This document shows, piece after piece, positions 34,108-42,709 of a stretch of 64,000 nt of DNA. Position 1 is the first letter of the stretch; each line of letters begins with the position of its first letter. The position numbers and the translations under genes are program-made. Where the stretch lies: assembly GCF_900099605.1 (NCBI RefSeq), contig NZ_FNDK01000002.1, forward strand, positions 124,001 through 188,000, in the 5' to 3' direction. The notes below the pieces were generated by a model. That model made no database searches. It was given only the letters and a program-made list of their open reading frames with translations, and was not told the origin of the DNA. The DNA is from Alteribacillus persepolensis (GTDB lineage Bacteria; Bacillota; Bacilli; Bacillales; Marinococcaceae).

Positions 34108-34134
34108 TGAAAAAGGGGATGGAGCGGCCGATAT
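34108..34134 (+). promoter_or_regulatory. Sigma-D promoter of the YvyF-like gene and flaG/fliD
   Basis: TGAA, exactly 15 bases, GCCGATAT; 37 bases before the 34171 start. It may drive the run through fliD. Confidence 0.8.
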
Positions 34135-34170
34135 AAAAGAAAAGGATTGTGTACTGAAGGAGCAGAAACC

Positions 34171-34404
34171 ATGGGAGAAGCGAAAGTATTTTGTGAAGAC
34201 TGCGGTGCGTTAACACCGAATATGGGAGCGAATCTTTGTGCCGATTGTTATCTGCGCTATCGTGATGATTACGTTACAGTACGGAATTACGTCAAGCAAA
34301 AACAAGCGCCGACTGTGCTCGAAGCAAGTACAACAACAGGTGTGTCGGTGCGGCGTATTCAAAAAATGGTGCGCGAGCGCATGATTTCTATCAAAGAAGC
34401 ATGA
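34171..34404 (+). CDS. Short YvyF-like zinc-finger protein
   Basis: 77 residues after AAGGAG. Cys pairs 'CEDCG' and 'CADCY' are spaced as in the N-terminal finger of YvyF at 25248. They are followed by the same helix-turn-helix type segment, 'VLEASTTTGVSVRRIQKMVRERMISI' in parts. It lacks YvyF's second cysteine cluster. Location under a sigma-D promoter, just before flaG, indicates a flagellar role; target unknown. Probably a duplication of yvyF. Confidence 0.8.
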   Translation: MGEAKVFCEDCGALTPNMGANLCADCYLRYRDDYVTVRNYVKQKQAPTVLEASTTTGVSVRRIQKMVRERMISIKEA

Positions 34405-34468
34405 TCATCGAGACGTGCCAGCGTTTGTGTTGATGAAAAAATAAACCTATGGGAATGGAGGATGGGAG

Positions 34469-34822
34469 ATGGGTTTTTCCATATCTGTAGATGCTTCTTA
34501 TGCGGCAGTGGCAGGCATTTCTTCTGACGGGAATGGGAAAGATCGTTCGATGGCGGGAAGCGTGAAGCATATGCATCAACAGGATGCGGCTGTGTTCGAT
34601 AGAAAAGCATTGCAACAACAGATCAATGAGATAAATGACAGACTGGAGGCAAGCTTTGTTGATTTGAAATTTCAGGTGCATGAAGAGCTCGACCGCGTCT
34701 ATGTGCAGGTGCTTGAACGTGAAAGTGAGGAAGTTATTCGGGAGGTGCCTCCGAAACAGTTTTTGGACATTGCTGCCGCGATGTTGCAGCAGGTTGGCAT
34801 GTTGGTGGATGAAACGATTTAA
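34469..34822 (+). CDS. flaG: Flagellar protein FlaG (YvyC)
   Basis: 117 residues; ATG after GGAGGATGGGAG. The C-terminal FlaG domain has 'FDRKALQQQINEINDRLEASFVDLKFQVHEEL' and 'YVQVLERESEEVIREVPPKQFLDIAAAM', close to B. subtilis YvyC. The N-terminal 35 residues are variable. FlaG proteins influence filament length in some bacteria. It lies 27 bases upstream of fliD in the standard order. Confidence 0.92.
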   Translation: MGFSISVDASYAAVAGISSDGNGKDRSMAGSVKHMHQQDAAVFDRKALQQQINEINDRLEASFVDLKFQVHEELDRVYVQVLERESEEVIREVPPKQFLDIAAAMLQQVGMLVDETI

Positions 34823-34849
34823 CAGCAGCATACAGGAGGGAGCAGAGCG

Positions 34850-36643
34850 ATGGAAATAAGTAATAGGGTGACCGGATTTGCTTCGGGAATGGACATTAAT
34901 CAGCAAGTACGCGATTTGATGCGGGTAGAGCGTCAGCCGCTTATCAAGATGGAACAAGAGTCGCTGCGTTTGCAGTATGAAATGGACGGATACCGCGAAA
35001 TGAACCGCAGCTATCAATCGTTTAGCGACTCTATTTTTGACGGGATTATCCGGCGTTCCAATACGAGTGCTAAAGAAGCCGTCAGTTCCAATGAAAGTTT
35101 AGTCTCTGTGAGTGCTTCGGCTAATGCCGAAGGAAGTTATCAGATTTCAAACGTGGACAATCTGGCCAGTGCAGCGATGAATCGAAGTCAAGATGCGGCA
35201 GGAAATGCGCAAGCAGTGACTGGCGATAACGGAGACCCTCTTGATCGAAACGGATCGCTGTGGAGCCAGTTGGAAAATACGCTCGCTTGGGATGAAACAA
35301 CGGTTAATGAAACGGTTGAAGTGTCAGCAGGAGACACGGCCGTCAACTTAGAACACGGCGCAATATCTGGATTTCCGGCGGAAGTGGCTGTGAACGGTGA
35401 AAATTATACCGTTGTGGCCAATGAAGAGGATTTGGCGGAAGGTACTGTCTATTTAAATGAGGCAGAAGGAACGCTGCAGTTTAACGAAAGGCTTACAGAG
35501 GATGCGCAGCTGGATGTAGAGTACACGTATAACGAGTTTACATTTGGGATTGAAACGTATAATGAAGATGGTGAAGCCATAACAGAAGAGTTTACTTTTA
35601 GCGGTTCGGCGACGTTAGATGATGTGATGGACAGCATCAATGCATCTGAGGCCGGCGTGAATGCGTTTTATGATGAGTTTAGTGGTCAATTTTCGATCAC
35701 GCGCAGTGAGACGGGGGAGTTCAACCCTAATGAGACAGGATTTGAAATGTCATTTTCTGGTGCTTTCATGAGTGATGTTTTGCATTTGGATAAGGCAAAT
35801 GAAACCGCTGGAGAAAATGCAAGTTTTACGCTGAATGGCATTGAAACCGAGCGCCGGTCTAACCAGTTCACCGAAAACGGAGTGGAGTTTACCTTAAACG
35901 ATACATTTTCCGACTCTTCTGTGAGTGTTTCTGTGAATCCAAACACTGAACAGGTAAAAGAAACGGTTATGGATTTTGTGGAAGAATACAATAAAATGAT
36001 TGATACAACAAATGAAAAGTTGAATGAAGAGTATTACCGTGATTATCCACCGCTTACTGAAGAACAGCGCGGTGAAATGAGCGAGCGGGAGATTGAGTTA
36101 TGGGAAGAGCGGTCACAAAGCGGTTATCTTCGTAATGACGATATTTTATCACGCGGGCTTGAGACGGTGCGCCGTAATATGTATGATGACGTCGCAACCG
36201 GAGAGAACGCTGCGTTTTCTCATCTTACAGAAATCGGTATTACGACGACGAGTGACTATATGGATGGCGGGAAGTTAGAGGTGGATGAAACGCGTCTTGA
36301 AGAGGCGATTCAAGAAGATTCGGAAGCGGTGTATCAGTTGTTTTCTGGTGATGGAGATACCTACGAGGAGAAAGGTGTTGCCCGTCGCGTTCGTGAGTCA
36401 CTCGATGGCGTGATGGATCAAATTTCCGGACGTGCCGGCGGACCGACGACAGTGTCTCCGGATCAATTTACGATTGGCCGTGAAATGAATGACCTTGATG
36501 ATCAAATGAGCAATTTCGAGCGCCGTTTGCAGCAAATCGAAGAGCGTTATTGGGATCAGTTTACCCGCATGGAACAGGCGATTGCTGAAGCGAACGCCCA
36601 AGCACAGCAGATGCAGCAGCAGTTTTCGAGCTTAATGGGATAA
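34850..36643 (+). CDS. fliD: Flagellar filament capping protein FliD (HAP2)
   Basis: 597 residues, CAGGAGGGAG before the ATG. The N-terminal domain has 'RVTGFASGMDINQQVRDLMRVERQPLIKMEQE' features, and the C-terminus a long coiled coil ('EMNDLDDQMSNFERRLQQIEERYWDQFTRMEQ') with Gln-rich end 'QAQQMQQQFSSLMG'. FliD caps the filament and promotes flagellin folding. It is about 100 residues longer than the B. subtilis protein (remembered as ~498), the excess being acidic, in the middle. It ends with a strong terminator. Confidence 0.95.
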   Translation: MEISNRVTGFASGMDINQQVRDLMRVERQPLIKMEQESLRLQYEMDGYREMNRSYQSFSDSIFDGIIRRSNTSAKEAVSSNESLVSVSASANAEGSYQISNVDNLASAAMNRSQDAAGNAQAVTGDNGDPLDRNGSLWSQLENTLAWDETTVNETVEVSAGDTAVNLEHGAISGFPAEVAVNGENYTVVANEEDLAEGTVYLNEAEGTLQFNERLTEDAQLDVEYTYNEFTFGIETYNEDGEAITEEFTFSGSATLDDVMDSINASEAGVNAFYDEFSGQFSITRSETGEFNPNETGFEMSFSGAFMSDVLHLDKANETAGENASFTLNGIETERRSNQFTENGVEFTLNDTFSDSSVSVSVNPNTEQVKETVMDFVEEYNKMIDTTNEKLNEEYYRDYPPLTEEQRGEMSEREIELWEERSQSGYLRNDDILSRGLETVRRNMYDDVATGENAAFSHLTEIGITTTSDYMDGGKLEVDETRLEEAIQEDSEAVYQLFSGDGDTYEEKGVARRVRESLDGVMDQISGRAGGPTTVSPDQFTIGREMNDLDDQMSNFERRLQQIEERYWDQFTRMEQAIAEANAQAQQMQQQFSSLMG

Positions 36644-36654
36644 CACGATGAAAG

Positions 36655-36686
36655 AAGGGAGCGATTCTGCCGCTCTCTTTTTTTTT
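36655..36686 (+). terminator. fliD terminator
   Basis: GGGAGCG-ATTCTGC-CGCTCTC (G-T allowed) followed by nine T residues. Confidence 0.93.
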
Positions 36687-36711
36687 GGCTTTTCCATACC
36701 ATAAACGCAAC

Positions 36712-36736
36712 CAACCCTGCCAGAAGCGCGGCAGGG
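36712..36736 (-). terminator. Terminator of the 51-residue gene
   Basis: CCCTGCC/GGCAGGG with an 8-base loop; on the leftward strand TTGGTTG follows. It sits 14 bases beyond the stop of the small leftward gene. Confidence 0.7.
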
Positions 36737-36750
36737 CTGCTATGTATATA

Positions 36751-36906
36751 TTATTTCTGTTTGCTGGCTGTCAGAACACCTTCTTGATAGCCGTCTTCGT
36801 ATCCTTGTTCATAACTCGTATCAATCATGCCTTCGATCACTTTGACTTGTTCTGGGGTGAGTATATGGAAAAAGTGAGGATACGCATGGATGTCGGTTCG
36901 TTTCAT
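36751..36906 (-). CDS. Hypothetical 51-residue protein between fliD and MCP
   Basis: Leftward frame of 51 codons starting 'MKRTDIHAYPHFFHIL' and containing 'VKVIEGMIDTSYEQGYEDGYQEG'. The acidic/aromatic EQGYEDGYQEG repeat resembles the N-terminal part of FliH/Yae1-like helical motifs. AGGAG lies 13 bases upstream of the ATG, rather far. It is closed by its own terminator. The gene is short and unrecognised, but the clean frame, ribosome site and terminator support it. Promoter not clear. Confidence 0.65.
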   Translation of the reverse strand: MKRTDIHAYPHFFHILTPEQVKVIEGMIDTSYEQGYEDGYQEGVLTASKQK

Positions 36907-37103
36907 GTTTTCTGTTCAACTCCTATTATCTATCCTGTTTACCGATATATACCCATATGTACAGCACATTAATCATACGATTTATGTGACTTTCGATGCG
37001 CTGTCAGGAAGGTGTTCATAACAAGAAACTCCGCTGGTCAAACAAAAGCGATGAATGTCATGTGATAAAATACTTATATTAATACTAATTTTTAGAAAAA
37101 GAC

Positions 37104-37130
37104 TGAAACTTTTAGAATGGACGCCGATAT
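37104..37130 (+). promoter_or_regulatory. Sigma-D promoter of the MCP gene
   Basis: TGAA, exactly 15 bases, GCCGATAT, 50 bases before the chemoreceptor start. Confidence 0.8.
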
Positions 37131-37180
37131 TATGAAAAAGCTGCTTTGCTTATGGAGATAAAACAGAAAGGGGATGCCGT

Positions 37181-38869
37181 ATGAAACGCATGCAGTGGAA
37201 GCATCTAAGTTTAAAAGCAAAAATGCTAGTGACGTTTTTTATTGTTGCGTTACTGATGTGTGTTGGTGGCGCATTTATTTATATGGAAATGGACAAGGCC
37301 TCGAATCAAGTAGAAGCGCTGGAAAGAAGAAGCGACCGCGCGATGATGACGACAGAAATTGGGTCGCTGATTCGTCATAAATACATATTGGTGAGTGACT
37401 ATGGCCGGGGCAGTGTGTTTGATGAACAAACGTACCAGCAGCTGGATGAACGTTTAAATGATTATTTTGCGCAATTAGAGAACCGCATGAACACAGAGAT
37501 GCAGCAGACGCTGTATCAAGTGATTACTTCACAGAATGCACGGTTTAATACCATTGTTGAAGAAACATTGAGTGCTGAAAATGACAATAGTACGACGCAA
37601 TTTGTTTCGCTCGATCAAATACGAAAACAAATGCTCGGAAATGTGGAAGAGTTAACGACGATGGTTTCAGAACAAGCGGAGACAGCTGGCAGTGAGGCAT
37701 TATTAAGTGTCGAAGGGGCCAAAACAATGTTTTTTATCAGCTTTGGCATCGCGGTATTAAGTGGCGCTGTGTTGTTTTATTTCTTTGCAAGCCGCATCAG
37801 CCGCCAGCTGCGCCATGTCGTGACGCTAGCGAAAAAGGTCAGTGCAGGCGATTTAACAGTAGAAAAAGCAGCGCCGAAAGGAAAGGATGAAATTGGCCAG
37901 CTGCAGCAAGCAATGAATACAATGGTCGATGGATTGAGCGGACTGATGAACAAAATTTCCCAAACGTCTGAGCAGCTGGCGTCAAGTTCCAATCAGCTGA
38001 CAGCCAGTTCAGATGAAAACAGCAAAGCCTCTACAACCATTAGTGAGTCCATTCAAGAATTGGCATCTGGCATTGATACTCAATCTACCAATGTTCAAGC
38101 CAATCAGCAGATTGTAAATGAATTGAATGAAGGAATAGGGGGTATTGCTAAAGCAATGGAAACCGTTCACCAGACAGCAATGCAGACGTCTGAACGTGCA
38201 TCTAATGGAAACGAAGTGGTAGAGCGGACCGTATCACAAATGACCGATATTAACCAGCAGACAAAAGTAACGTCTGAGGTAATTCAACAGCTTGACAGTA
38301 AGTCTGAAAAAATTAATTCAATTGTTTCGTTGATTACCGATATCGCAGATCAGACGAATTTGCTTGCATTGAATGCGGCGATTGAAGCAGCACGAGCGGG
38401 TGAAAACGGTAAAGGTTTTGCTGTAGTAGCTGATGAAGTCCGGTCTCTTGCTGAACAGTCCACCTCCTCGGCCGGACAGATTAGCGAACTTATTCGTGAC
38501 ATTCAACAGGATATTTCTCAGTCAGTGGAATATATGAGTGAAAATCGGAAGCAGGCAGAAAGCGGTTTGCACGAGGTACAGCAAGCAGGAGAAGCATTTA
38601 ATGATATTACTGAAAGCGTACAGCGTATTACAGAACAAACAGAAACTGTTTCCGCGTCAGTGGAGCAGTTAACTGCCAGCACCCAAGAAATGGTGTCTAG
38701 AATTGATGAGTCTGTTGGTGTTTCACTGCGTGCTGCTGATTATTCCCAAGACGTTGCAGCATCAGCAGAAGAGAGCAATGCTTCGATGCAAGAAGTCGCG
38801 GCATCAGCAGAAGCGCTGTCGGGTATGGCGGAAGAATTGCAGGAGTCGACTCGCCATTTCAAAGTGTAA
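37181..38869 (+). CDS. Methyl-accepting chemotaxis protein
   Basis: 562 residues. TM1 about 15-37, extracytoplasmic sensor about 38-187 (a helical four-helix-bundle type, with '[15 protein letters not shown]'), TM2 about 188-208. A HAMP domain follows ('[25 protein letters not shown]'), then methylation and signalling helices. The hairpin tip reads '[40 protein letters not shown]', the invariant MCP signature. The ligand is unknown. It is expressed from its own sigma-D promoter and closed by a terminator, so it is a single-gene unit within the flagellar region. Confidence 0.96.
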   Translation: MKRMQWKHLSLKAKMLVTFFIVALLMCVGGAFIYMEMDKASNQVEALERRSDRAMMTTEIGSLIRHKYILVSDYGRGSVFDEQTYQQLDERLNDYFAQLENRMNTEMQQTLYQVITSQNARFNTIVEETLSAENDNSTTQFVSLDQIRKQMLGNVEELTTMVSEQAETAGSEALLSVEGAKTMFFISFGIAVLSGAVLFYFFASRISRQLRHVVTLAKKVSAGDLTVEKAAPKGKDEIGQLQQAMNTMVDGLSGLMNKISQTSEQLASSSNQLTASSDENSKASTTISESIQELASGIDTQSTNVQANQQIVNELNEGIGGIAKAMETVHQTAMQTSERASNGNEVVERTVSQMTDINQQTKVTSEVIQQLDSKSEKINSIVSLITDIADQTNLLALNAAIEAARAGENGKGFAVVADEVRSLAEQSTSSAGQISELIRDIQQDISQSVEYMSENRKQAESGLHEVQQAGEAFNDITESVQRITEQTETVSASVEQLTASTQEMVSRIDESVGVSLRAADYSQDVAASAEESNASMQEVAASAEALSGMAEELQESTRHFKV

Positions 38870-38874
38870 ATGGC

Positions 38875-38904
38875 AAAAAAGGAGCAGGCGCTCCTTTTTT
38901 TCTT
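38875..38904 (+). terminator. Terminator of MCP gene
   Basis: AAAAAAGGAGC-AGGC-GCTCCTTTTTTTT, six bases after the stop. Confidence 0.96.
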
Positions 38905-38968
38905 TTATATTCGATCGTTTCACTATTCTGACAGTTTGTGGTACGATGCAGCCAAGGAGGGATAGCGT

Positions 38969-39823
38969 ATGAATCACGTTGTTATTGAAAATCGAGCGTT
39001 TACCATAGAAGTCCCGGAAAACAAAGCATTGCTGCGAGGAAATGTTCACGCCCCGAAAGAGCAAAACGAAGCTCCGGTTGTGATCATTTGCCATGGCTTT
39101 AAAGGTTTTAAAGACTGGAACTTCTTCCCGTATTTGGCTGATTGTTTAGCTGAGGCAGGTATTTATGCCATTCGCTTTAATTTTTCGCATAACGGAGTCA
39201 ATGAAACCGATTTTGACGAACTTGAGAAGTTTGCTGTCAATACATACACGAAAGAACAAGCGGATTTAGATGCGTTGTGGCAGCATATTCAAAAGAGAAA
39301 GCTTCCTTTCTCAGAACATTTTCAAACAGAGCATACAGGAGTGCTGGGCCACAGCCGCGGTGGTGCAAATGCGATTGTGTTTGCAGCCGAACATCCAGCG
39401 CACGTGCGCGCGGCTGTGACGTGGAATGGTGTACCCGATGTTGACTTTTTCTCAGAAGCCTTGAAGCGGCAAGTGAGAGAAGAGGGTATTGCTTACATGG
39501 AAAACAAGCGCACGAAGCAGAACATGCCGTTAAAAAGAGATGTGCTGGATGATATTGAACAAAACAAACAGCGTTATGCGCTGCTTTCGCATTTGGAAAA
39601 GTTAAAAGCACCCGTGTATGTCATTCAAGGAGACGCGGATGGAGAGTGGCTGGTCAACGGTGCGAAAAAGATGGAACAAACCGCGCCGATTCATTCGCTG
39701 TTTTCGATTAAAGGCGGCGGCCACACATTTAACGCAAGTCACCCGTTAGAAGAAGTACCGTCTCAACTAGAAGAAGCCATTCAAGAAACGACGAAATTTT
39801 TTACGCAACATCTGACTTTCTAA
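38969..39823 (+). CDS. Alpha/beta hydrolase
   Basis: 284 residues, AAGGAGGG before the ATG. The alpha/beta-hydrolase core shows 'VVIICHGFKGFKDWNFF' (oxyanion region), the nucleophile elbow 'GHSRGGANAI' with Ser near 126, 'VIQGDADGEWLVNGAKKM' for the acid, and the catalytic His in 'KGGGHTFNASHP'. It resembles uncharacterised serine hydrolases near dienelactone hydrolase; substrate not predictable. It lies between the MCP and fliS units and is not obviously flagellar. Its terminator is at 39833-39868. Confidence 0.85.
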   Translation: MNHVVIENRAFTIEVPENKALLRGNVHAPKEQNEAPVVIICHGFKGFKDWNFFPYLADCLAEAGIYAIRFNFSHNGVNETDFDELEKFAVNTYTKEQADLDALWQHIQKRKLPFSEHFQTEHTGVLGHSRGGANAIVFAAEHPAHVRAAVTWNGVPDVDFFSEALKRQVREEGIAYMENKRTKQNMPLKRDVLDDIEQNKQRYALLSHLEKLKAPVYVIQGDADGEWLVNGAKKMEQTAPIHSLFSIKGGGHTFNASHPLEEVPSQLEEAIQETTKFFTQHLTF

Positions 39824-39832
39824 ACGAGCAAG

Positions 39833-39868
39833 CGCTGATTTCCATTCGCAGGGAATCGGCGTTTTTTC
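39833..39868 (+). terminator. Terminator of alpha/beta hydrolase gene
   Basis: CGCTGATTTCC / GGGAATCGGCG (with G-T pairs) then TTTTTT. Confidence 0.8.
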
Positions 39869-39880
39869 TATGCAGTTCCC

Positions 39881-39907
39881 TTAAAAAAATAACATATTGG
39901 CCGATAT
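39881..39907 (+). promoter_or_regulatory. Sigma-D promoter of fliS-fliT
   Basis: TTAAA region, 14-15 bases, GCCGATAT at 39900-39907; about 120 bases before fliS. Confidence 0.75.
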
Positions 39908-40027
39908 AAAAAGCAGCTAATGAAAACATAGTATATATTCCATACATACGGCGGTGGCTGCAGTGCATGCTATCCGCTCGATTGTGCAGGCAGTTTTTAT
40001 GTTTAATAATAGGAAGGATGGGTACGA

Positions 40028-40582
40028 ATGGCATTTCAACAGGCACAATCGCTATACAAGAAGAACATGAAACAAGCTGAGGCATACAAGAATAAAACAA
40101 CACTGTCAAAAGACCAAGCGTATTCGCCATCAACAGCTGCGGCAGCGCGAACAGCACAGGCCCAAACACCGCCTGCTGCTTCAGCCGCACCAGCGTCTTC
40201 ACATGCGTATCAGCAAAACGCTATTCAAACAGCGTCGCGTGGTGATTTGACGCTGCTTTTGTATAATGGTTGTTTGAAATTTATTGATAAAGCAGACAAA
40301 GCGATGGGCGAGCAGGATATGGAGAAAAAGAACCAATTTATCGTGCGCGCACAAGATATTATCCGTGAGCTCATGGTTACGTTAAAAACGGACACAGAGT
40401 TGGGGAAAAATATATACCAGCTGTATGACTTTATTCACCGCCGTCTCATTGATGCGAATATTTCCAATGACAACGAGGCGCTGCATGAAGCGCGCCGATT
40501 CGTACAGGAATTTCGCGACACATGGAAAGAAACGATTAAGCTTGACCGCCAAGCGCGTTTTAAAGAAGGAGACCAGGCGTAG
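40028..40582 (+). CDS. fliS: Flagellin export chaperone FliS with long N-terminal extension
   Basis: FliS binds the flagellin C-terminal helix and delivers it for export. The normal domain is residues about 59-175 ('HAYQQNAIQTASRGDLTLLLYNGCLKFI', 'IIRELMVTLKTDTELGKNIYQLYDFIHRRLIDANI'). Ahead of it is an unusual extension rich in Ala, Gln, Thr and Pro; B. subtilis FliS has about 133 residues, this one 184. The first residues ('MAFQQAQSLYKKN') look like the usual FliS N-terminus, so the extra residues may be an insertion behind it. AGGAAGGATGGG is the ribosome site; fliT follows at once. Confidence 0.93.
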   Translation: MAFQQAQSLYKKNMKQAEAYKNKTTLSKDQAYSPSTAAAARTAQAQTPPAASAAPASSHAYQQNAIQTASRGDLTLLLYNGCLKFIDKADKAMGEQDMEKKNQFIVRAQDIIRELMVTLKTDTELGKNIYQLYDFIHRRLIDANISNDNEALHEARRFVQEFRDTWKETIKLDRQARFKEGDQA

Positions 40583-40945
40583 ATGGTGGAAGGGAAAGAT
40601 TTATTTTTTATCACGAAAGCATTATATGAACATGTCACTTCCTCTCTTCCAAAAGATGTAGAAAAACGGGAGCGGTATGTTGAGCAGACAGAAGAGTACG
40701 TCAAGAAGCGTGCGGCAGCGCTAGAAGCGTTTCAGCCGCCGGATGAGATGAGCGACATGGAAAAAAAGCTGTACCGCGCGATGCTGCAAATGAATGACCG
40801 TATTGAAGAAGAACTTGAAGCATCAAAAGGAATGATGCGGCAGTCGCTAAAGCAGCTGCAGCAAAAGAAACAATCGGGAGAGCGTTATGAACGGCCGTAC
40901 GGCGGTACAACAGTAGATGGTGTGTTTTTCGATCAAAAAAACTAA
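40583..40945 (+). CDS. fliT: Flagellar protein FliT
   Basis: 120 residues starting at the ATG directly after the fliS stop (TAG-ATG). Predicted helical, charged: 'FITKALYEHVTSSLPKDVEKRERYVEQTEEYVKKRAAAL', 'EKKLYRAMLQMNDRIEEELEASKGMMRQSLKQLQQKKQ', and a C-terminal tail 'TTVDGVFFDQKN' typical of Bacillus FliT. FliT chaperones FliD in several bacteria. Coupled with fliS, as in other Bacilli. The sequence is diverged, so assignment leans on order and shape. Confidence 0.85.
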   Translation: MVEGKDLFFITKALYEHVTSSLPKDVEKRERYVEQTEEYVKKRAAALEAFQPPDEMSDMEKKLYRAMLQMNDRIEEELEASKGMMRQSLKQLQQKKQSGERYERPYGGTTVDGVFFDQKN

Positions 40946-40956
40946 TAGATGGATAC

Positions 40957-40984
40957 AGCAGCCGCAGGTGATGGCTGCTTTTTT
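40957..40984 (+). terminator. fliS-fliT terminator
   Basis: AGCAGCC / GGCTGCT with a 9-base loop, followed by TTTTT. Confidence 0.9.
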
Positions 40985-41147
40985 GCTCGAATGAGAAAAT
41001 GTACAAATGGATGGTTTTATATAGTTTAAGGGGGTGCTTATGTTTTCCCGCTTACATGTTTGCTGCTGGACTTTTGCAAAAACAACATGCATCGAAACAG
41101 CGGGCATGCTATGATCGAAAGGACGAGAGAAAAAAGGGGGATGTGTC

Positions 41148-41537
41148 GTGTCCAGGCGGTTACAAGAGGCAGAACACGTATTTTTAAAACGGTATAACAA
41201 ATGGCTGCAAACGGTAGAAGAAGGTCTTGCGTCTGTAGCTTATTTTTATCGCGAAGGCCATGTGGACAATGGCGATCGACTGCTCCTGCAAATGATGGAA
41301 GGATTTCAGCCGTTTTCTTCCGATAACATGACAATGCGTTATTTGTTCGTGGAAAAAGAAGGCTTGGAAGAAGAGATGATAATTTTTCATGATGTGGTTG
41401 AGAAAGCAAAAGGTGTCCCGTCTTTTGCTTCAGCAGAGGAACGAATTCGCTTTATTGCACAAGAGCTGATTCCGTCATTTCAACGCTGGAAGTTATTTGT
41501 GCAGCAAGTAGAGGGCGGTGAGACGGACAAGCCGTGA
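41148..41537 (+). CDS. Hypothetical paralog of the 33153 protein
   Basis: 129 residues from a GTG start; a GGGGGATG tract upstream serves as ribosome site. Predicted all-helical, acidic, with 'EEGLASVAYFYREGHVDNGDRLLLQMMEGF' and 'LIPSFQRWKLFVQQVEGG' aligning with the 33153 protein; the two share length, helix order and the terminal Arg-Trp-Lys motif. No sigma-D promoter is visible upstream. It ends the flagellar region. Function unknown. Confidence 0.7.
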   Translation: MSRRLQEAEHVFLKRYNKWLQTVEEGLASVAYFYREGHVDNGDRLLLQMMEGFQPFSSDNMTMRYLFVEKEGLEEEMIIFHDVVEKAKGVPSFASAEERIRFIAQELIPSFQRWKLFVQQVEGGETDKP

Positions 41538-41560
41538 AGGGGACAAACGGCGCGAAAGAG

Positions 41561-41586
41561 GACTCGGCTTGCTGCTGAGTCTTTTC
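41561..41586 (+). terminator. Terminator after 41148 gene
   Basis: GACTCGGC-TTGCT-GCTGAGTC followed by TTTTC. It may also end the convergent lipoprotein transcript. Confidence 0.7.
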
Positions 41587-41644
41587 GCATCGTTTCTAAT
41601 AAGTGAAGCAGTCCTGTAAGGAGAGGATTCAATGGTGTTCACTG

Positions 41645-42709
41645 TTATTCCTCGGTGTCATCGCTGTTTAAAAACTCTTTTAGATCGATTTCGACTCCGT
41701 TATCGGTGTCCTCACCTTGTTCTTTTTCATAAAATTCATCTAGTTCTATTCTGTCCATTGTTTCAAGCTCCTCCATCTCATTAAAACCGCTAAACTCTTC
41801 TACATCCATTTCCTCTGCGGCTTCTAAGACTTGTTCAGGGGTCGATACCTCTTCGGTGGCATTGAAGTCACTGTAGCGTGCAACGACTGTGTGATGGGAT
41901 GCATATGAGCGGCCGTCTTCACTGTTCATATTCATGTTCATATCCATTTGCAGTTTTCTCGCATGAAATGTTTCTTTATCAATTAGCAGCTCAAATGCTA
42001 AGTGCTCGATTTCTGTCATATACATCATATCTTCCATCATTTCGGAAAAATCGGTATTCACCATTTGCATCAGTGCAACAGCAATTTCGTGAAGCTGTTC
42101 GTCTTCCCCTGTGAAGGTAAGCTGATAGTGGCGGTTGCCTTCAACGAGATGGAAATCTGAGGTGTAGGCGTCAATCAACTCCAGAATATGTGCGGGTTTT
42201 TCATATGAATCATCGTACGATTGAATGTCTTCGGTAAACTCATCCGGAAATTTCACCCAGCGGCCTTCATTAGAATCAAAAATATAATATCCTTGGTCGG
42301 TGAAATAACGTTCGAGAATGACCGTTTCATGGGAGGCGGCATCTTGTTTTTCTTCGCTTGTTTGAATGGTGGACGTTTCATGATAGCGAATTGGATCTAC
42401 GTTTACCAGCGTATGAGAACGATATTTATTTTCTAAATAACCGTGTGCATTGTATTGGATATCTTGATTCATATTCGTGTCAATCGTGTAATTCTCTAAC
42501 TCTTGCATGGCATGAATGGATTGCTGCAATGCGTGAGAGGCGCTGATAGTTTCCTCTGTTTCTTCTAGAGGCGGTTCTTCTTCTCTCGGCTCTTGTTCTT
42601 TAGGCTCTTGGGTGATGCCATTGTTGTCATCCGTTTCTGCTTCGGACATGCAAGCGGTAAGCAATAGTACCAGCATGACGCCAAAGAATCGCTTACGGAT
42701 TGGCGACAT
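41645..42709 (-). CDS. DUF6612-like lipoprotein
   Basis: 354 residues; AGAGGAGGATGAATC before the ATG on the leftward strand. Lipobox 'LLTAC' (Cys about 20), then an acidic linker rich in Glu and Pro (about 22-55) and a domain of LppX/LprG-like shape with repeated beta-strand patterns ('YTIDTNMNQDIQYNAHG', 'HETSTIQTSEE', 'RYFTDQGYYIFDSNEGRWVKFPDE', 'RHYQLTFTGE'). The C-terminal 70 residues are again highly acidic. It resembles DUF6612 proteins of Bacilli; a role in binding a lipid or polymer is only suggested. Strong acidity fits halophily. Confidence 0.78.
   Translation of the reverse strand: MSPIRKRFFGVMLVLLLTACMSEAETDDNNGITQEPKEQEPREEEPPLEETEETISASHALQQSIHAMQELENYTIDTNMNQDIQYNAHGYLENKYRSHTLVNVDPIRYHETSTIQTSEEKQDAASHETVILERYFTDQGYYIFDSNEGRWVKFPDEFTEDIQSYDDSYEKPAHILELIDAYTSDFHLVEGNRHYQLTFTGEDEQLHEIAVALMQMVNTDFSEMMEDMMYMTEIEHLAFELLIDKETFHARKLQMDMNMNMNSEDGRSYASHHTVVARYSDFNATEEVSTPEQVLEAAEEMDVEEFSGFNEMEELETMDRIELDEFYEKEQGEDTDNGVEIDLKEFLNSDDTEE

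Noticed and set aside
33797-34110. Several 70-130 codon frames on both strands of the repeat between yjfB-like and YvyF-like genes
   Set aside because: No ribosome sites, mutually overlapping, rich in Pro/Arg/Cys, and inside an intergenic repeat.
36930-36950. TTACCGATATA as a sixth sigma-D promoter
   Set aside because: No TAAA-like -35 at 14-16 bases, and no rightward gene starts within 200 bases except the MCP gene, which has a far better promoter.
41038-41114. 24-codon frame after GGGGGTG upstream of the 41148 gene
   Set aside because: Cys/Trp-rich, short and not resembling any protein; more likely chance.
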